Assembly (NCBI GenBank): GCA_964619265.1
Contig: CAZUCE010000049.1
Coordinates: forward strand, 1 to 28,477
Length of the DNA stretch: 28,477 bases
Reading direction: 5' to 3'
Origin: CAZUCE01 sp964619265
GTDB lineage: Bacteria > Planctomycetota > UBA1135 > GCA-002686595
The position numbers and the translations under genes are program-made. Positions 16,787 through 25,188 of the stretch are shown here, one piece after another (position 1 is the first letter of the stretch; each line of letters starts with the position of its first letter). Under the pieces are notes generated by a model, which worked only from the letters and a program-made list of their open reading frames with translations, was not told the DNA's origin and ran no database searches.

Positions 16787-18865
16787 ATGCTCGTTTCTGC
16801 TTCTGCCTTTGTCTTGGACCTGATCGCGATTGTCGGTGCGACCGTGCACATGGGCGATCCCGGTGCCGAGCCCCTGGTGGCTACGGTCCTGATCGAGGAT
16901 GAGCTGATTGCGGCCGTCGGGAACGACATCGAAATCCCCGAGGACGCCCGGGTGCTGGACGGCTCCGGCCGGCACCTCACACCGGGGCTGATCGACGGAA
17001 TGGTCAGCTTCGATCCCGAGCACGACCTGCTGTACCTGGCCCATGGCGTGACCTGCGTACGCGACCTTGGCGGAGACGCTTCGGTGACCGCGCTGCTGCG
17101 CGCGCCGGAGCATCGCGACTTGACGCCTGGCCCGGCGCTGCTGACCGCGGGTGCCGTGCTCGACGGGCAGCCGCCCCAATCGTCCGCCGCGGTGGCGATC
17201 GCAACGCTTGGGGACCTTCAGCAGGCCATGATCGCGCTGGCCGATTCCTTCAAGGTCGACTTCTTTTCGGTTCAGCCCAAGTTCCCGGCCGCGCTCGTCG
17301 GCGCGCTCGGAGACTACGCCGAACAAGTGGGCCTTCCGGTGTGGGGCCTGCTGCCCGAGTCCCTGAGCTTGGCGGGCGCCCTCGAAGCAGGCTTCGATGG
17401 GTTGCTCGGCCTCGATGTGCTGCTGCCCGATGGAGTGAGTTGGCTGTTTGCTCAGCCCGGTGCATTCGATGCCGGGGTCCAGTTGATCCAGGATGCGGGA
17501 GCGGCTTTGGTCCCCGTCGTAGGCGAAGCGGAGCGCCGCGCGACGCCGGCCGACCCCGAAGATCCCGCCCTGGGTTGGTTGGGCACGTTCTACGAAGCCC
17601 AGTGGCTAGCCGAGTGGGCCGCGCGCGAACCGTCGCTCGACGAGCAGTTCGCAAAGACAGCAGCTCGGGTGGCGGACAAGCGCTCGGGGCTGTTGAAGCG
17701 TCTATACGACGCCGAAGTTCCGTTGCTGCCCGGTTCGGGGGCCCCGCTTTCCTGGGTCCTGCCCGGTCGTTCGCTGTTGGATGAGCTCGATCGTTGGGTG
17801 GCCGCGGGAATTGCCTCCGAACAGGTTTTGCGCCTCGCGACGGCAGAAGCTTCCAAGCTCGTGGGCGAGCAGGACCGTCGCGGGCGGATTGTTCCCGGTC
17901 GGGTCGCGGATCTGGTTCTGCTGGATCTCGACCCGCGCGAGAGCCTGAGAGGCTTCCGGGATCCGAGCGCCGTCTTTGTGCGCGGGCGCTTTTTGGATCG
18001 CGACACCTTGACCACTCGCCTCAACCAGCTGCGCGCCCAGCAGACCGCCGTGCGTGAACGCGACGCCCTTCCGCTTGCGGTTCCGGAGTTGAAGCTCCCC
18101 GAGGGGCGTCCGCTGCTGACGGGGGTCGTCGAGACCCGCAGCCTGGGCCTGCGGCTTTCCGCTGAGCGCTTTGCCGTCGTCGGAGCCGAGGACGGGTCGA
18201 TTTCTTTGCTTTCGATTCTGGTCTCTCCGCCGACGGCAAGTTTGGCCGGCAAGCAAGTCGAGATCGCGATCCGAATCCAAGCAGGGACGATCGAGGGCTT
18301 TTCGATTCGTTACCTGTCCGGCGGCGAAGAGCTGGTGCTGCGCGGCGTCTGGCAGGCCCAACGCATGCGGCTTGAGCGACGGCTGAACGGCGAGGGCTTT
18401 GCAACTCAAAGCACGCCGGAGCGACCGCAGGTCCTGAGCCTCAGCCCGCTCGCAGACACCGTCCTGGCGGCCTTGCTGCTCGGGCAGATCGAGGACCTGT
18501 CCAGGCCCTTGGTGGTGCTCGATCTTGGGCCAGAACTCGAGCCGGTTCTCGACCGTTGGTTGGTGGAGGATGCCGAAGACGGGTCGCGCTGGATTCGCAG
18601 TGGCCAGAGCTTCCAACAGTTCATCTACCTGGACAATGGAGCCCCCGCGAGCATCTACCGCCGGACCGGCCACCAGGCAGCCCGCGGAGAGATCCTGCTC
18701 GACACGATTTCCGCCTTCGGCGGCGTTGGCTATCCAGCTCGAGTTGAAAAATCGAGCGCGCCGCTCGGCCCGGTGGCGCCGAAGGTCGAGGACCCGTTGC
18801 CGGAAGTTCCCGAGTCGGACGACCCCAAGCGCGAGGATCCGCCGCAGGAAGGTGACGGGCGATGA
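16787..18865 (+). CDS. Amidohydrolase-fold protein lacking the metal ligands (pseudoenzyme)
   Basis: This 692-residue protein follows the imidazolonepropionase-like amidohydrolase layout. It has a beta-sandwich start (VATVLIEDELIAAVGND), LTPGLID (64-70), a barrel, and the returning strand GRIVPGRVADLVLLDLDP (367-383). The catalytic residues are gone. The HxH after PGLID is replaced (GLIDGMVSF), the lysine strand reads VDFFSVQP (157-164), the histidine positions read LPVWGLLPE (183-191) and FDGLLGLD (203-210), and the final GTDAP motif is PGSGAP (315-320). A C-terminal region of about 280 residues (about 410-692) with beta-rich character and an acidic, proline-rich tail matches no family I know. 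Hydrolysis is therefore unlikely; binding or structure is more plausible. The ATG is fixed by an in-frame stop at 16751. The gene overlaps dus by four bases. Confidence 0.75.
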   Translation: MLVSASAFVLDLIAIVGATVHMGDPGAEPLVATVLIEDELIAAVGNDIEIPEDARVLDGSGRHLTPGLIDGMVSFDPEHDLLYLAHGVTCVRDLGGDASVTALLRAPEHRDLTPGPALLTAGAVLDGQPPQSSAAVAIATLGDLQQAMIALADSFKVDFFSVQPKFPAALVGALGDYAEQVGLPVWGLLPESLSLAGALEAGFDGLLGLDVLLPDGVSWLFAQPGAFDAGVQLIQDAGAALVPVVGEAERRATPADPEDPALGWLGTFYEAQWLAEWAAREPSLDEQFAKTAARVADKRSGLLKRLYDAEVPLLPGSGAPLSWVLPGRSLLDELDRWVAAGIASEQVLRLATAEASKLVGEQDRRGRIVPGRVADLVLLDLDPRESLRGFRDPSAVFVRGRFLDRDTLTTRLNQLRAQQTAVRERDALPLAVPELKLPEGRPLLTGVVETRSLGLRLSAERFAVVGAEDGSISLLSILVSPPTASLAGKQVEIAIRIQAGTIEGFSIRYLSGGEELVLRGVWQAQRMRLERRLNGEGFATQSTPERPQVLSLSPLADTVLAALLLGQIEDLSRPLVVLDLGPELEPVLDRWLVEDAEDGSRWIRSGQSFQQFIYLDNGAPASIYRRTGHQAARGEILLDTISAFGGVGYPARVEKSSAPLGPVAPKVEDPLPEVPESDDPKREDPPQEGDGR

Positions 18866-20070
18866 CGTCCTCGGGCCGAGTCGCAACTCCGGTCAACGCG
18901 GAGGTTCCCGTCGCCGCCGAAGGCGAGTTCCCGAAACTCCACATCGGGCCGCTCGAAGTTTGGCCGCCGGTCGTTCTGGCGCCTATGGCTGGCGTTACCA
19001 ACGCGCCGTTCCGGAGCCTGTGTCGGGAGTTTGGTGCGGGGCTTTACGTGTCGGAGATGATTACGGCTCGCGGCTACTTGATGCGCAATCGCCTGACCCA
19101 CAAATTGGCCAGCTTCGACGCGGACGAAAAGCCGCGCTCGCTGCAAATTTATGGCTCGGACCCGATCGACGTGGGCGCCATGACACGCGAATTGGTGAGC
19201 GAGGACGCGGTCGATCACTTGGACATGAACTTCGGCTGCCCCGTGCCCAAAGTGACGCGCGCCGGGGGAGGCAGCGCGATTCCGCTCAAGCCGCGGTTGC
19301 TCGCACGGCTCGTGCGAGCCGCGGTGCGGAGCGCCGGGGATATTCCGGTCACGATCAAAGTGCGCATGGGGCTCGATGTGGATCTCGAGACCTACCGGGA
19401 CGCCGGACGGGTAGCCCAGGAAGAGGGAGCGGCCGCGATCGGTCTTCACGCGCGTACGGCGAACCAGCTCTATTCGGGCGAAGCTGACTGGGCGGCAATC
19501 ACGCGCCTGGTCGAGGACCTCGACATTCCGGTGCTTGGCAACGGAGACATTTTTGAAGCGTTCGACGCCCTGCGCATGATGCGCGACACCGGCTGCGCCG
19601 GTGTGATCGTTGGCCGCGGTTGCTTGGGGCGCCCCTGGCTGTTTCGCGAGCTGGCGCAGGTCTTTGATGGGCAAGAGCCAGACACGCCTCCGAATCTCGG
19701 CGAGATCGGCCGGATTCTCGAGGATCACGCCGGGCGGCTGGTTGCGTTCTTTGGGGAGACGATGGGTTGGCGCCAGATGCGCAAGTGGTGCGGCTGGTAC
19801 ACCAAAGGCTTCCGCGGTTCGGCTTCGGTTCGCGCCGAGCTCTCGCGGATCGACGGTCTCGAGGATTTGCGAGCGGCGTTCGCCAGGCTCGATCCAGACG
19901 AGCCGTTTCCGATCACAGCCTTGCGTGCCCACCGCGCCAAGGGGAGCAAGACCCAGCGCGTCAAACTGCCCGAGGGCTATCTGGAGGATCTCGACGACGA
20001 CACGCCGCCGAGCTCGCCCCATTCCGAAGCCGATCGGCAGGCGTTCGAGCGCGCCCTGTCCGGCGGTTGA
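18862..20070 (+). CDS. dusB: tRNA-dihydrouridine synthase (DusB-like)
   Basis: This 402-residue flavoenzyme reduces uridine to dihydrouridine in the tRNA D-loop using FMN and NADPH. Motifs are LAPMAGVTNAPFR (39-51, FMN binding), LQIYGSDP, DMNFGCPVPKVTR with the catalytic cysteine C126, RAGGGSAIPLKP, VTIKVRMGLD, HARTANQLYSGEADW and GNGDIF. The downstream helical domain (GWRQMRKWCGWYTKGFRGS) is the usual Dus C-terminal RNA-binding part. About 28 residues precede the core and about 35 acidic residues follow it, so the protein is somewhat longer than the typical 320-350. The start gives an ATGA overlap with the pseudo-amidohydrolase, with AAGGT 8 bases upstream. The one-base overlap with the next gene shows tight coupling. 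The DusB subtype is the best guess from motif wording. Confidence 0.92.
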   Translation: MTSSGRVATPVNAEVPVAAEGEFPKLHIGPLEVWPPVVLAPMAGVTNAPFRSLCREFGAGLYVSEMITARGYLMRNRLTHKLASFDADEKPRSLQIYGSDPIDVGAMTRELVSEDAVDHLDMNFGCPVPKVTRAGGGSAIPLKPRLLARLVRAAVRSAGDIPVTIKVRMGLDVDLETYRDAGRVAQEEGAAAIGLHARTANQLYSGEADWAAITRLVEDLDIPVLGNGDIFEAFDALRMMRDTGCAGVIVGRGCLGRPWLFRELAQVFDGQEPDTPPNLGEIGRILEDHAGRLVAFFGETMGWRQMRKWCGWYTKGFRGSASVRAELSRIDGLEDLRAAFARLDPDEPFPITALRAHRAKGSKTQRVKLPEGYLEDLDDDTPPSSPHSEADRQAFERALSGG

Positions 20071-21335
20071 TGGAAGCCTCTGAAGAGTTGTTCGACGTCT
20101 GCGTCGTCGGTGCTGGGGCGGCGGGACTGTGGGCTGCTGAACGGGCTGCGCGCGAGGGGGCTCGCGTGCTGTTGCTCGAGAAGACGCCGCGTACCGGAAC
20201 CAAGGTCCTCGCCTCAGGCGGCACGCGCTGCAACCTGACGACCACCCTCGAGCCCGAAGAAGCCTTGCCCTGGTTTGGACCGGTGGGGGCGCGGTTCCTA
20301 ACCGAAGCGGTCTGGAATCTGCCGCCGTCCGCGATTCGAATTCGCTTCGAACAGCTCGGGGTTCCGAGCGTAGAGGCGCCGCTGGAGAAGGTCTTTCCGG
20401 AAAGCGGCCGGGCGCGCGATGTCCGCGACGCTTTGGAGCGAGCCGTTCGGGAGGCGGGTGTGCACGTGGAATTGAACCATGGTGTCGCCCACCCCTCGCG
20501 CGAGGACTCGACTTGGCGACTTCGGGCGCAGGGCGGGGTCAGCTGGACGGCTCGGCGGCTTGTTCTGGCGACCGGAGGCAGGAGCTACCCCAGCACGGGG
20601 ACCACCGGCGACGGTTACACCTGGCTGCGGGATCTGGGGCTTCCGATCGTGGAACCGGTTCCGGCGCTCGTACCACTTCGCTCCCAGGCCGCCTGGGTGC
20701 ACGCGTTGACGGGCATTGCGCTTCAAGACGTAGAGGGCAGCGTCGTATCGCCGAGGGGGCGACGCCTTGAGTGCCGCAGGCGTCCGATTCTCTTTACCCA
20801 TGAAGGCCTGTCCGGCCCGTGTGCCATGGACCTGTCAGGCCGGATTGCGCGAGGGCTGGCGCGAGGCGAGCGCGGCTGGTCCTTGTCGCTGGATCTGCTG
20901 CCCGAGCTCGAGCGGGAACAGCTACGCGAGCGAATCGTGGCAGGGGCCGGGGCCCGGGGCGCGCCGCGACTGTCCGAGGCGGTCGGGCTTTCGCTTCCCA
21001 AGCGGGTTTGGAGTGCGCTTGGAGAGCTTCTGGGCGACGGTCCCGATCCGCGCTGTGGAGAGTTGTCGAAGGAGGCCCGGCACGCTTGGATCGAGCATCT
21101 CAAGGGGGTTCCGATTCCGGTCTCGGGCACGCTTGGATTCGACAAGGCCGAGGTCACGGGCGGTGGGTTGGACCTGCGTGTGGTCGACCCTCCAACCTGC
21201 CGCGTGCGCGGTGTTCCCGACCTTTGGGTATGCGGCGAGTTGCTCGATCTCCAGGGACCGATCGGCGGCTTCTCCTTCCTTGCGGCCTGGGCCACGGCCG
21301 AGCTGGCTGGCGCAAGTGCAGCCACGGGCTGCTAA
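20070..21335 (+). CDS. BaiN/HI0933-family FAD-dependent oxidoreductase
   Basis: This 421-residue flavoprotein has an N-terminal FAD-binding motif VVGAGAAGLWAAE (12-24), the family signature GTKVLASGGTRCNLT (43-57), LATGGRSYPSTGTTGDGY, and the C-terminal closing motif WVCGELLDLQGPIGGFSFLAAWATAELAG. This matches YhiN/HI0933-type proteins; BaiN is a gut-bacterial member linked to bile-acid reduction, but for most members the substrate is unknown. The normal family length is about 390-420. The ATG overlaps the dus stop by one base (TGATG) with no ribosome binding site. The association with dus and the pseudo-amidohydrolase does not reveal a substrate. The stop is followed by a 229-base gap with no gene and only a weak CCCCG/CGGGG hairpin near its right end. 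Confidence 0.9.
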   Translation: MEASEELFDVCVVGAGAAGLWAAERAAREGARVLLLEKTPRTGTKVLASGGTRCNLTTTLEPEEALPWFGPVGARFLTEAVWNLPPSAIRIRFEQLGVPSVEAPLEKVFPESGRARDVRDALERAVREAGVHVELNHGVAHPSREDSTWRLRAQGGVSWTARRLVLATGGRSYPSTGTTGDGYTWLRDLGLPIVEPVPALVPLRSQAAWVHALTGIALQDVEGSVVSPRGRRLECRRRPILFTHEGLSGPCAMDLSGRIARGLARGERGWSLSLDLLPELEREQLRERIVAGAGARGAPRLSEAVGLSLPKRVWSALGELLGDGPDPRCGELSKEARHAWIEHLKGVPIPVSGTLGFDKAEVTGGGLDLRVVDPPTCRVRGVPDLWVCGELLDLQGPIGGFSFLAAWATAELAGASAATGC

Positions 21336-21564
21336 GGCTGGAACGCGCGAGCCGGGTTTGCGCGGATTTGGAGGAGCTCAACGCCGCTCAGGTTCCCTTG
21401 GGGAAGCGTCCCGGCGAAGCGCAGCCGAGTAGGCACGTCCCGTCCGATCCTGTGGCTGTAGCGTCCACCGATCCACTCTTGCGGGGGGGCAGACGGGCGC
21501 TCCGGCTGCACGGGCTTGCACGGCTACCCCCGCGGAATTCGGGGTCGAACGGCGCGCCCTCGGG

Positions 21565-22680
21565 CTACTTGGGTTCTTCGAACCAGCCGAGGTCCTTCAT
21601 CAGCGCGACGACTCTGCGTTGAACGAAGGCTTCGGACTGTTCGAGGGCCACGCGTCGATTGATAGCTCCCTGTAGGCGATCCTTGTCGCGATTCGTTTCC
21701 TTGACCAGCTTGCCCAGGAAGTCCTCCCACTTCTTGGTGCTGGGTAACTCGCCGGCCACGGCAGTGGGCGTCGAGGCGTGCAGCTCCCAGAAACTGTGCA
21801 ATGGGTCGTGGTGCGCAGCGGTGAATCCATCGTGGAGAACCGGGCGCGATTGCAAGTAAGTCCGGGCCAGGGACTCTCGCAGGCCTCGGTATTGCTTGGC
21901 GGGCGTGAAGCGATCGAACAGCTGCCCGTACAGGTTTTTGTGTTGGGAGCCCGGAATCGGCGCGACCCAGCGGCGGTCGAGCTTGGGGAGCAGCGCGGTC
22001 GCGAGGCCCAGGACATCCACGTCGGGCATCTCCATTTCGACTCCGCTGGACCAGGCGTCGAACAGGGTGATGCCTGGATACACGCCGCCGTTGCGGTCGG
22101 TGTAGGCGTGGGCAAAAGCAGCCAAACTCTCGGCTTGGCTGCCGTCATCTAGGGCTTGCAGAACGAGCGCTTCCGCGAGGTCTAGCTGGGGAGGGAATCC
22201 GGCGCAGGCGTTCTCGAAGTGCCGGACCGGATCGTCCGGGTCTTGCAGACGCACGGGTTCGCGCAGTTGCCAGTCGTAGGCCCATGCGGCTCGGTAGCGA
22301 CGGGCTGGACGCGGACGCTCAAGTTGAGCGGCGAACGACTGGTAGGCCTTGGAGTCGAGGTCGAGGGGCTTGCGTGGAATCGGCTGGCCGGGGGCCAGCG
22401 TGCTCGGGTCAAAGTGCGGCGTCTCGGGCGCATCGGAGAAGAAACCCGGATCCTGGTCCGCGAGGGTCAACGCATGCCTCACGCAGGTGAGCGCGAACGA
22501 CTCCTGGTGGGTTAGGTCCAAGTTCAGGTAGCCGATCAGGCGCTTCTGGTCCTTTTCGGAGCGTTCAGCAAAGACCTCGCGGACGCGAGCTTCGCCGTAG
22601 GGTGCAAACGGATCGGCCGGAGCCTGGGGAGCAGCCTCTTGGGAAGCCGCGACCAACGTCAGAAGCAGGGCAGTGAGCAT
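21565..22680 (-). CDS. Exported protein of unknown function
   Basis: This 371-residue protein starts with the short signal peptide MLTALLLTLVAASQEAAPQA. I do not recognise the mature part. It is rich in charged residues and aromatic-containing stretches such as YRAAWAYDWQLREPVRLQ and LHDGFTAAHHDPLHSFWELH. The HxHH-like histidine cluster in the latter could bind metal, but this is speculative. FAHAYTDRNGGVYPGITLFDAW is followed by DVDVLGLATALLPKL. The ATG at 22680 is chosen because the signal peptide begins there; the in-frame extension to 22917 is low-complexity and has no family resemblance. It stands alone between convergent baiN and upstream pcnB, separated from the latter by a hairpin-rich gap. 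Coding is supported by the signal peptide and consistent amino-acid composition. Confidence 0.7.
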   Translation of the reverse strand: MLTALLLTLVAASQEAAPQAPADPFAPYGEARVREVFAERSEKDQKRLIGYLNLDLTHQESFALTCVRHALTLADQDPGFFSDAPETPHFDPSTLAPGQPIPRKPLDLDSKAYQSFAAQLERPRPARRYRAAWAYDWQLREPVRLQDPDDPVRHFENACAGFPPQLDLAEALVLQALDDGSQAESLAAFAHAYTDRNGGVYPGITLFDAWSSGVEMEMPDVDVLGLATALLPKLDRRWVAPIPGSQHKNLYGQLFDRFTPAKQYRGLRESLARTYLQSRPVLHDGFTAAHHDPLHSFWELHASTPTAVAGELPSTKKWEDFLGKLVKETNRDKDRLQGAINRRVALEQSEAFVQRRVVALMKDLGWFEEPK

Positions 22681-22782
22681 CCGGGCATCTTGCCATGCCG
22701 GGCAGGGCTTCAGCTGGAAGGGAGTCCAGGGGGAGCGGGCTCTCCGGGCGGTTCGCGTCCGGCAGATTTTCTCCGGAAAGGG

Positions 22783-22824
22783 GAAGAGCCGACCGACCGA
22801 GGGGGCTCGGCAGATCGGCTCTTC
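22783..22824. repeat. Long two-tier hairpin
   Basis: GAAGAGCCGA (22783-22792) pairs perfectly with TCGGCTCTTC (22815-22824). Inside, CCGAG (22797-22801) pairs with CTCGG (22806-22810), separated by a symmetric 4x4 internal loop. No T-run follows on either strand, so a simple terminator is not obvious. Confidence 0.6.
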
Positions 22825-23050
22825 GGAGGGGACAGGAGGTTCCAGAACCCTTGAAGGGGCAGGCAGCCGCACCACGACTCCGCGTGGGGCGCCGGACGCG
22901 AATCCAAGGGAACTCAAAAAGTTCCGGACTCGCCGGCGCGGCTCCGGTCGGGGAGCGGCTGAGCCTCGGGAGGCAAGCCTCCCTCGGACCCTTGAAACCT
23001 ATCTTGCCTGATCCGGTGGGGAGGAATTCTGCAGATTTTCCCAAGGGACG

Positions 23051-23092
23051 AGCCGCCGGGGAGCCTTCCGGGCTTGTCCCCTCGAGGCGGCT
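23051..23092. repeat. Long two-tier hairpin downstream of pcnB
   Basis: AGCCGCC (23051-23057) pairs with GGCGGCT (23086-23092). Next to it GGGGA (23058-23062) pairs with TCCCC (23077-23081), and GCC/GGC closes the top. It lies just past the pcnB terminator on the minus strand. It could be a backup terminator or a 3' RNA structure. Confidence 0.55.
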
Positions 23093-23099
23093 GGAGCCC

Positions 23100-23122
23100 A
23101 AAAACGCCTAGGGAAGCCCTAG
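23100..23122 (-). terminator. Intrinsic terminator of pcnB
   Basis: On the minus strand CTAGGG-CTT-CCCTAG (23122-23108) is followed by GCG and TTTTT (23104-23100). The pcnB stop codon TAG (23121-23119) is part of the first arm, so the stem overlaps the end of the coding region. The short stem and U-run fit a Rho-independent terminator. Confidence 0.65.
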
Positions 23123-24879
23123 CGCTTGCGGGGGCGGCGCCGCCTGCGGGGCTTGGGCAGCTCGTCTTCTGAAATTCGCCCGGCCTCCTCGGCGCGCTGC
23201 TCCCATTCGGCCACGCGCTCAAGGGACTCGTCCTTGGCCAAGCGGTGATCCCTGTAAAGCGCCAGCGAGGCTTCGAATTCAGGCCGGCGAGCGAACAGCA
23301 CCGGGCGGAAGTTCTTGCTGGACTTGAGTTCGAAGCGGCGCTGGTTCGCAAGCAGGCGCTTGGCGAGCCCGAGATCCCTGCGGGAAACACGCGTGGCAGC
23401 CGAGAGGGATTCGAGACACTCCTCGGCCACTTCGGCCGCGAGGGGATCGGAAGGACTGCTGTCCTGCTCGGCCCGTTCGAGTCGCGCTTCGAAACTGGGG
23501 AGGATCAAGTAGGCCAAGGCTTCCCCGACCTTGGGGGATTCGCCGGCGTTCACACGCGAATCAAATTCACCCAGCAGGTTCCACTGGATTTCTTCGCGCT
23601 CGTCGCTGTCGTCTGAGTCGAGAAAGTCTTCAAGTTCGGGAAGGATGATTCCGAGCGCACCGCAGCGATCGAGCATCTCAAACGCGTCGCGAGCGTGGCC
23701 GGATAGCAACAGGCGCAAAACCTCTTCAAAAACGCGCGGCATCGCCGAACGCTCAAGGGCCGGAGCGAGGGCGCACATGGCTTCCCAGGTGGCTTCTTCG
23801 ATCTCGAATTCAAGCCGGGTAGCGAATTTGACAGCCCGCAGGATGCGCACCGGATCTTCAGCCATCCTCAGGCGCGGTTCGCCGATGGTTCGCAGCAGCC
23901 TGTCGTCGAGGTCGCGTAGGCCGCCGACGAAGTCGAGGATCTGACCGTCCAGGGGATCGAGGAACAGGCCATTGATGGTGAAGTCGCGCCGGCGCGCGTC
24001 CTCCACGGCGGTGCCGAATCGGTTGTCGTCGACGATCAGAAGTTCTTCGCTGCCCTCCATGTTGACCGGGTCGCCGCCAGCTTCGCTGGGGGCCGGGGAT
24101 TCCTCGGGCACCGCGCGGAACGTCGAGGTCTCAATCACATTGCGCCCGTAGGTCACATGAACCAGCTTGAATCGTCGGCCGATGATGCGGCCGTTGCGGA
24201 ACAGCCGCTTGATGCGCTGCGGATAGGCTTCGGTAGCCACGTCGAAGTCCTTGGGCAGGCGATCCAAGAGCAGGTCGCGCACGCAGCCGCCGACCAGGTA
24301 CGCCTCGTAGCCAGCGTCCGAGAGTCGCGAAACGACTTTCAGGGCATCGCGATCGATGTCACCCGGGTCGATGTCGCCCGCGGCTACCACCTTGGCTCCG
24401 GCTGCCCGAGCATCTTCGAGGAAGTCGCGGTCGGTGGGGGCCAACTCTTCCTCGCTGACCTCGCCGAGTTCTGCCAAGGCGCGCTCTTCGCGGGCACGCT
24501 CGCGTTCAAAGCGCCGATCGCGCCGGCGAGAGGGAGTCCGGCGGCGCCGTTGCCGATCGGCTTCGATCAACGAATGGTTCTGACTCTTGGAGCTCGGTTG
24601 GCTAGAAGAATCGCCCCCGGCCGAATTCGGCGAGCCCGGATCGGTTTGTCCCGAGGTGCGGCGGCGACGCCGGGGCGGGAAGTTCCGGCCAGAGTCCGAT
24701 TCCCGGGCCGGAGACTTTTGGGAGTCCGAGTGCCCGGACCTGCGGCCCCTGCTCTGGGGCGCTCCAGAGGAGGGCTCGTTCGAGGGGGCGCGCGGCGTCT
24801 CGGATCCGGACGTCCGGTTGGCCGAGCGGATGCGCACCTTGCGCCGAGGGGGCTCGTTGGAATCGGAATCTGCGGTCAT
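23119..24879 (-). CDS. pcnB: Poly(A) polymerase (PcnB), with Arg-rich extensions
   Basis: This 586-residue class II nucleotidyltransferase is predicted to add 3' poly(A) tails that promote RNA decay. The core starts near residue 175 with ALKVVSRLSDAGYEAYLVGG, then GGCVRD (197-202), the metal-binding DFD (211-213) in LPKDFDVATEA, and IIGRRFKLVHV (232-242). This IGRRF-HV wording is characteristic of PcnB rather than the CCA-adding enzyme. Further on are RRRDFTINGLFLDP, EPRLRMAEDPVRILRAVKFA and a Glu/Asp-rich C-terminal half. Two disordered basic parts stand out: residues 1-135, dense in Ser, Arg and Pro, and the terminal PKPRRRRRPRKR. E. coli PcnB also ends in a basic tail, but the N-terminal extension is unusual. 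The ATG at 24879 follows TACTTT by 9 bases. Confidence 0.9.
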   Translation of the reverse strand: MTADSDSNEPPRRKVRIRSANRTSGSETPRAPSNEPSSGAPQSRGRRSGHSDSQKSPARESDSGRNFPPRRRRRTSGQTDPGSPNSAGGDSSSQPSSKSQNHSLIEADRQRRRRTPSRRRDRRFERERAREERALAELGEVSEEELAPTDRDFLEDARAAGAKVVAAGDIDPGDIDRDALKVVSRLSDAGYEAYLVGGCVRDLLLDRLPKDFDVATEAYPQRIKRLFRNGRIIGRRFKLVHVTYGRNVIETSTFRAVPEESPAPSEAGGDPVNMEGSEELLIVDDNRFGTAVEDARRRDFTINGLFLDPLDGQILDFVGGLRDLDDRLLRTIGEPRLRMAEDPVRILRAVKFATRLEFEIEEATWEAMCALAPALERSAMPRVFEEVLRLLLSGHARDAFEMLDRCGALGIILPELEDFLDSDDSDEREEIQWNLLGEFDSRVNAGESPKVGEALAYLILPSFEARLERAEQDSSPSDPLAAEVAEECLESLSAATRVSRRDLGLAKRLLANQRRFELKSSKNFRPVLFARRPEFEASLALYRDHRLAKDESLERVAEWEQRAEEAGRISEDELPKPRRRRRPRKR

Positions 24880-25188
24880 GGAGCCCGCAAAGTACCCCCC
24901 CGGAGCCGCGCGGTGAACCGCCCATCCGTTCGACTTGCATCGCATCGCCGAAAAGGTCCGCCCTCCGGCAGCTCCGCCCGCTGCGGTTCGCCCACCAGGG
25001 CTCCCTCAGCTACCGCCCCCGCACGGAGGGCAAGCGCAGCTGTCTCCGGCGATCGGGGGGGATCCCAGCGCGCTGGCCAGGAACGGTTTGGCCGCTCCAA
25101 GATCGATGCCTTACCGTTTGGCTTTCTCTTCCATCCGAAGGTGCCCTCGGCGCCGGCTAGCGGCGCGGGATCGAATCGAAACAGGACC
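24880..25188. other. Divergent intergenic region pcnB / SRPBCC gene
   Basis: This gap of about 310 bases between divergent genes holds the pcnB promoter candidate at its left end. A short GCAGC/GCTGC inverted repeat lies at 24968-24984. I could not find a convincing promoter for the rightward gene, and no ORF here resembles a gene; the open frame to the left of 25189 is the antisense shadow of pcnB. Confidence 0.5.
24889..24917 (-). promoter_or_regulatory. Candidate leaderless promoter of pcnB
   Basis: On the minus strand TTCACC (24917-24912; four of six matches to TTGACA) and TACTTT (24894-24889) are separated by 17 bases. TACTTT ends 9 bases before the ATG at 24879, and no ribosome binding site is present. 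Confidence 0.45.

Larger units (their letters stand above)
22681..23118. other. Hairpin-rich intergenic region without a recognised gene
   Basis: This stretch of about 440 bases lies between pcnB and the exported-protein gene, both on the minus strand. No ORF in it looks like a gene. It contains four inverted repeats: 22783-22824, 22968-22983 (GGGAGGC/GCCTCCC), 23051-23092 and the pcnB terminator at 23108-23122. It may hold terminators, a structured leader of the downstream gene, or an unannotated RNA. Confidence 0.5.

Noticed and set aside
24157..25188. Upstream extension of the SRPBCC frame
   Set aside because: It runs antisense through pcnB and its promoter; the SRPBCC fold begins just after the ATG at 25189.
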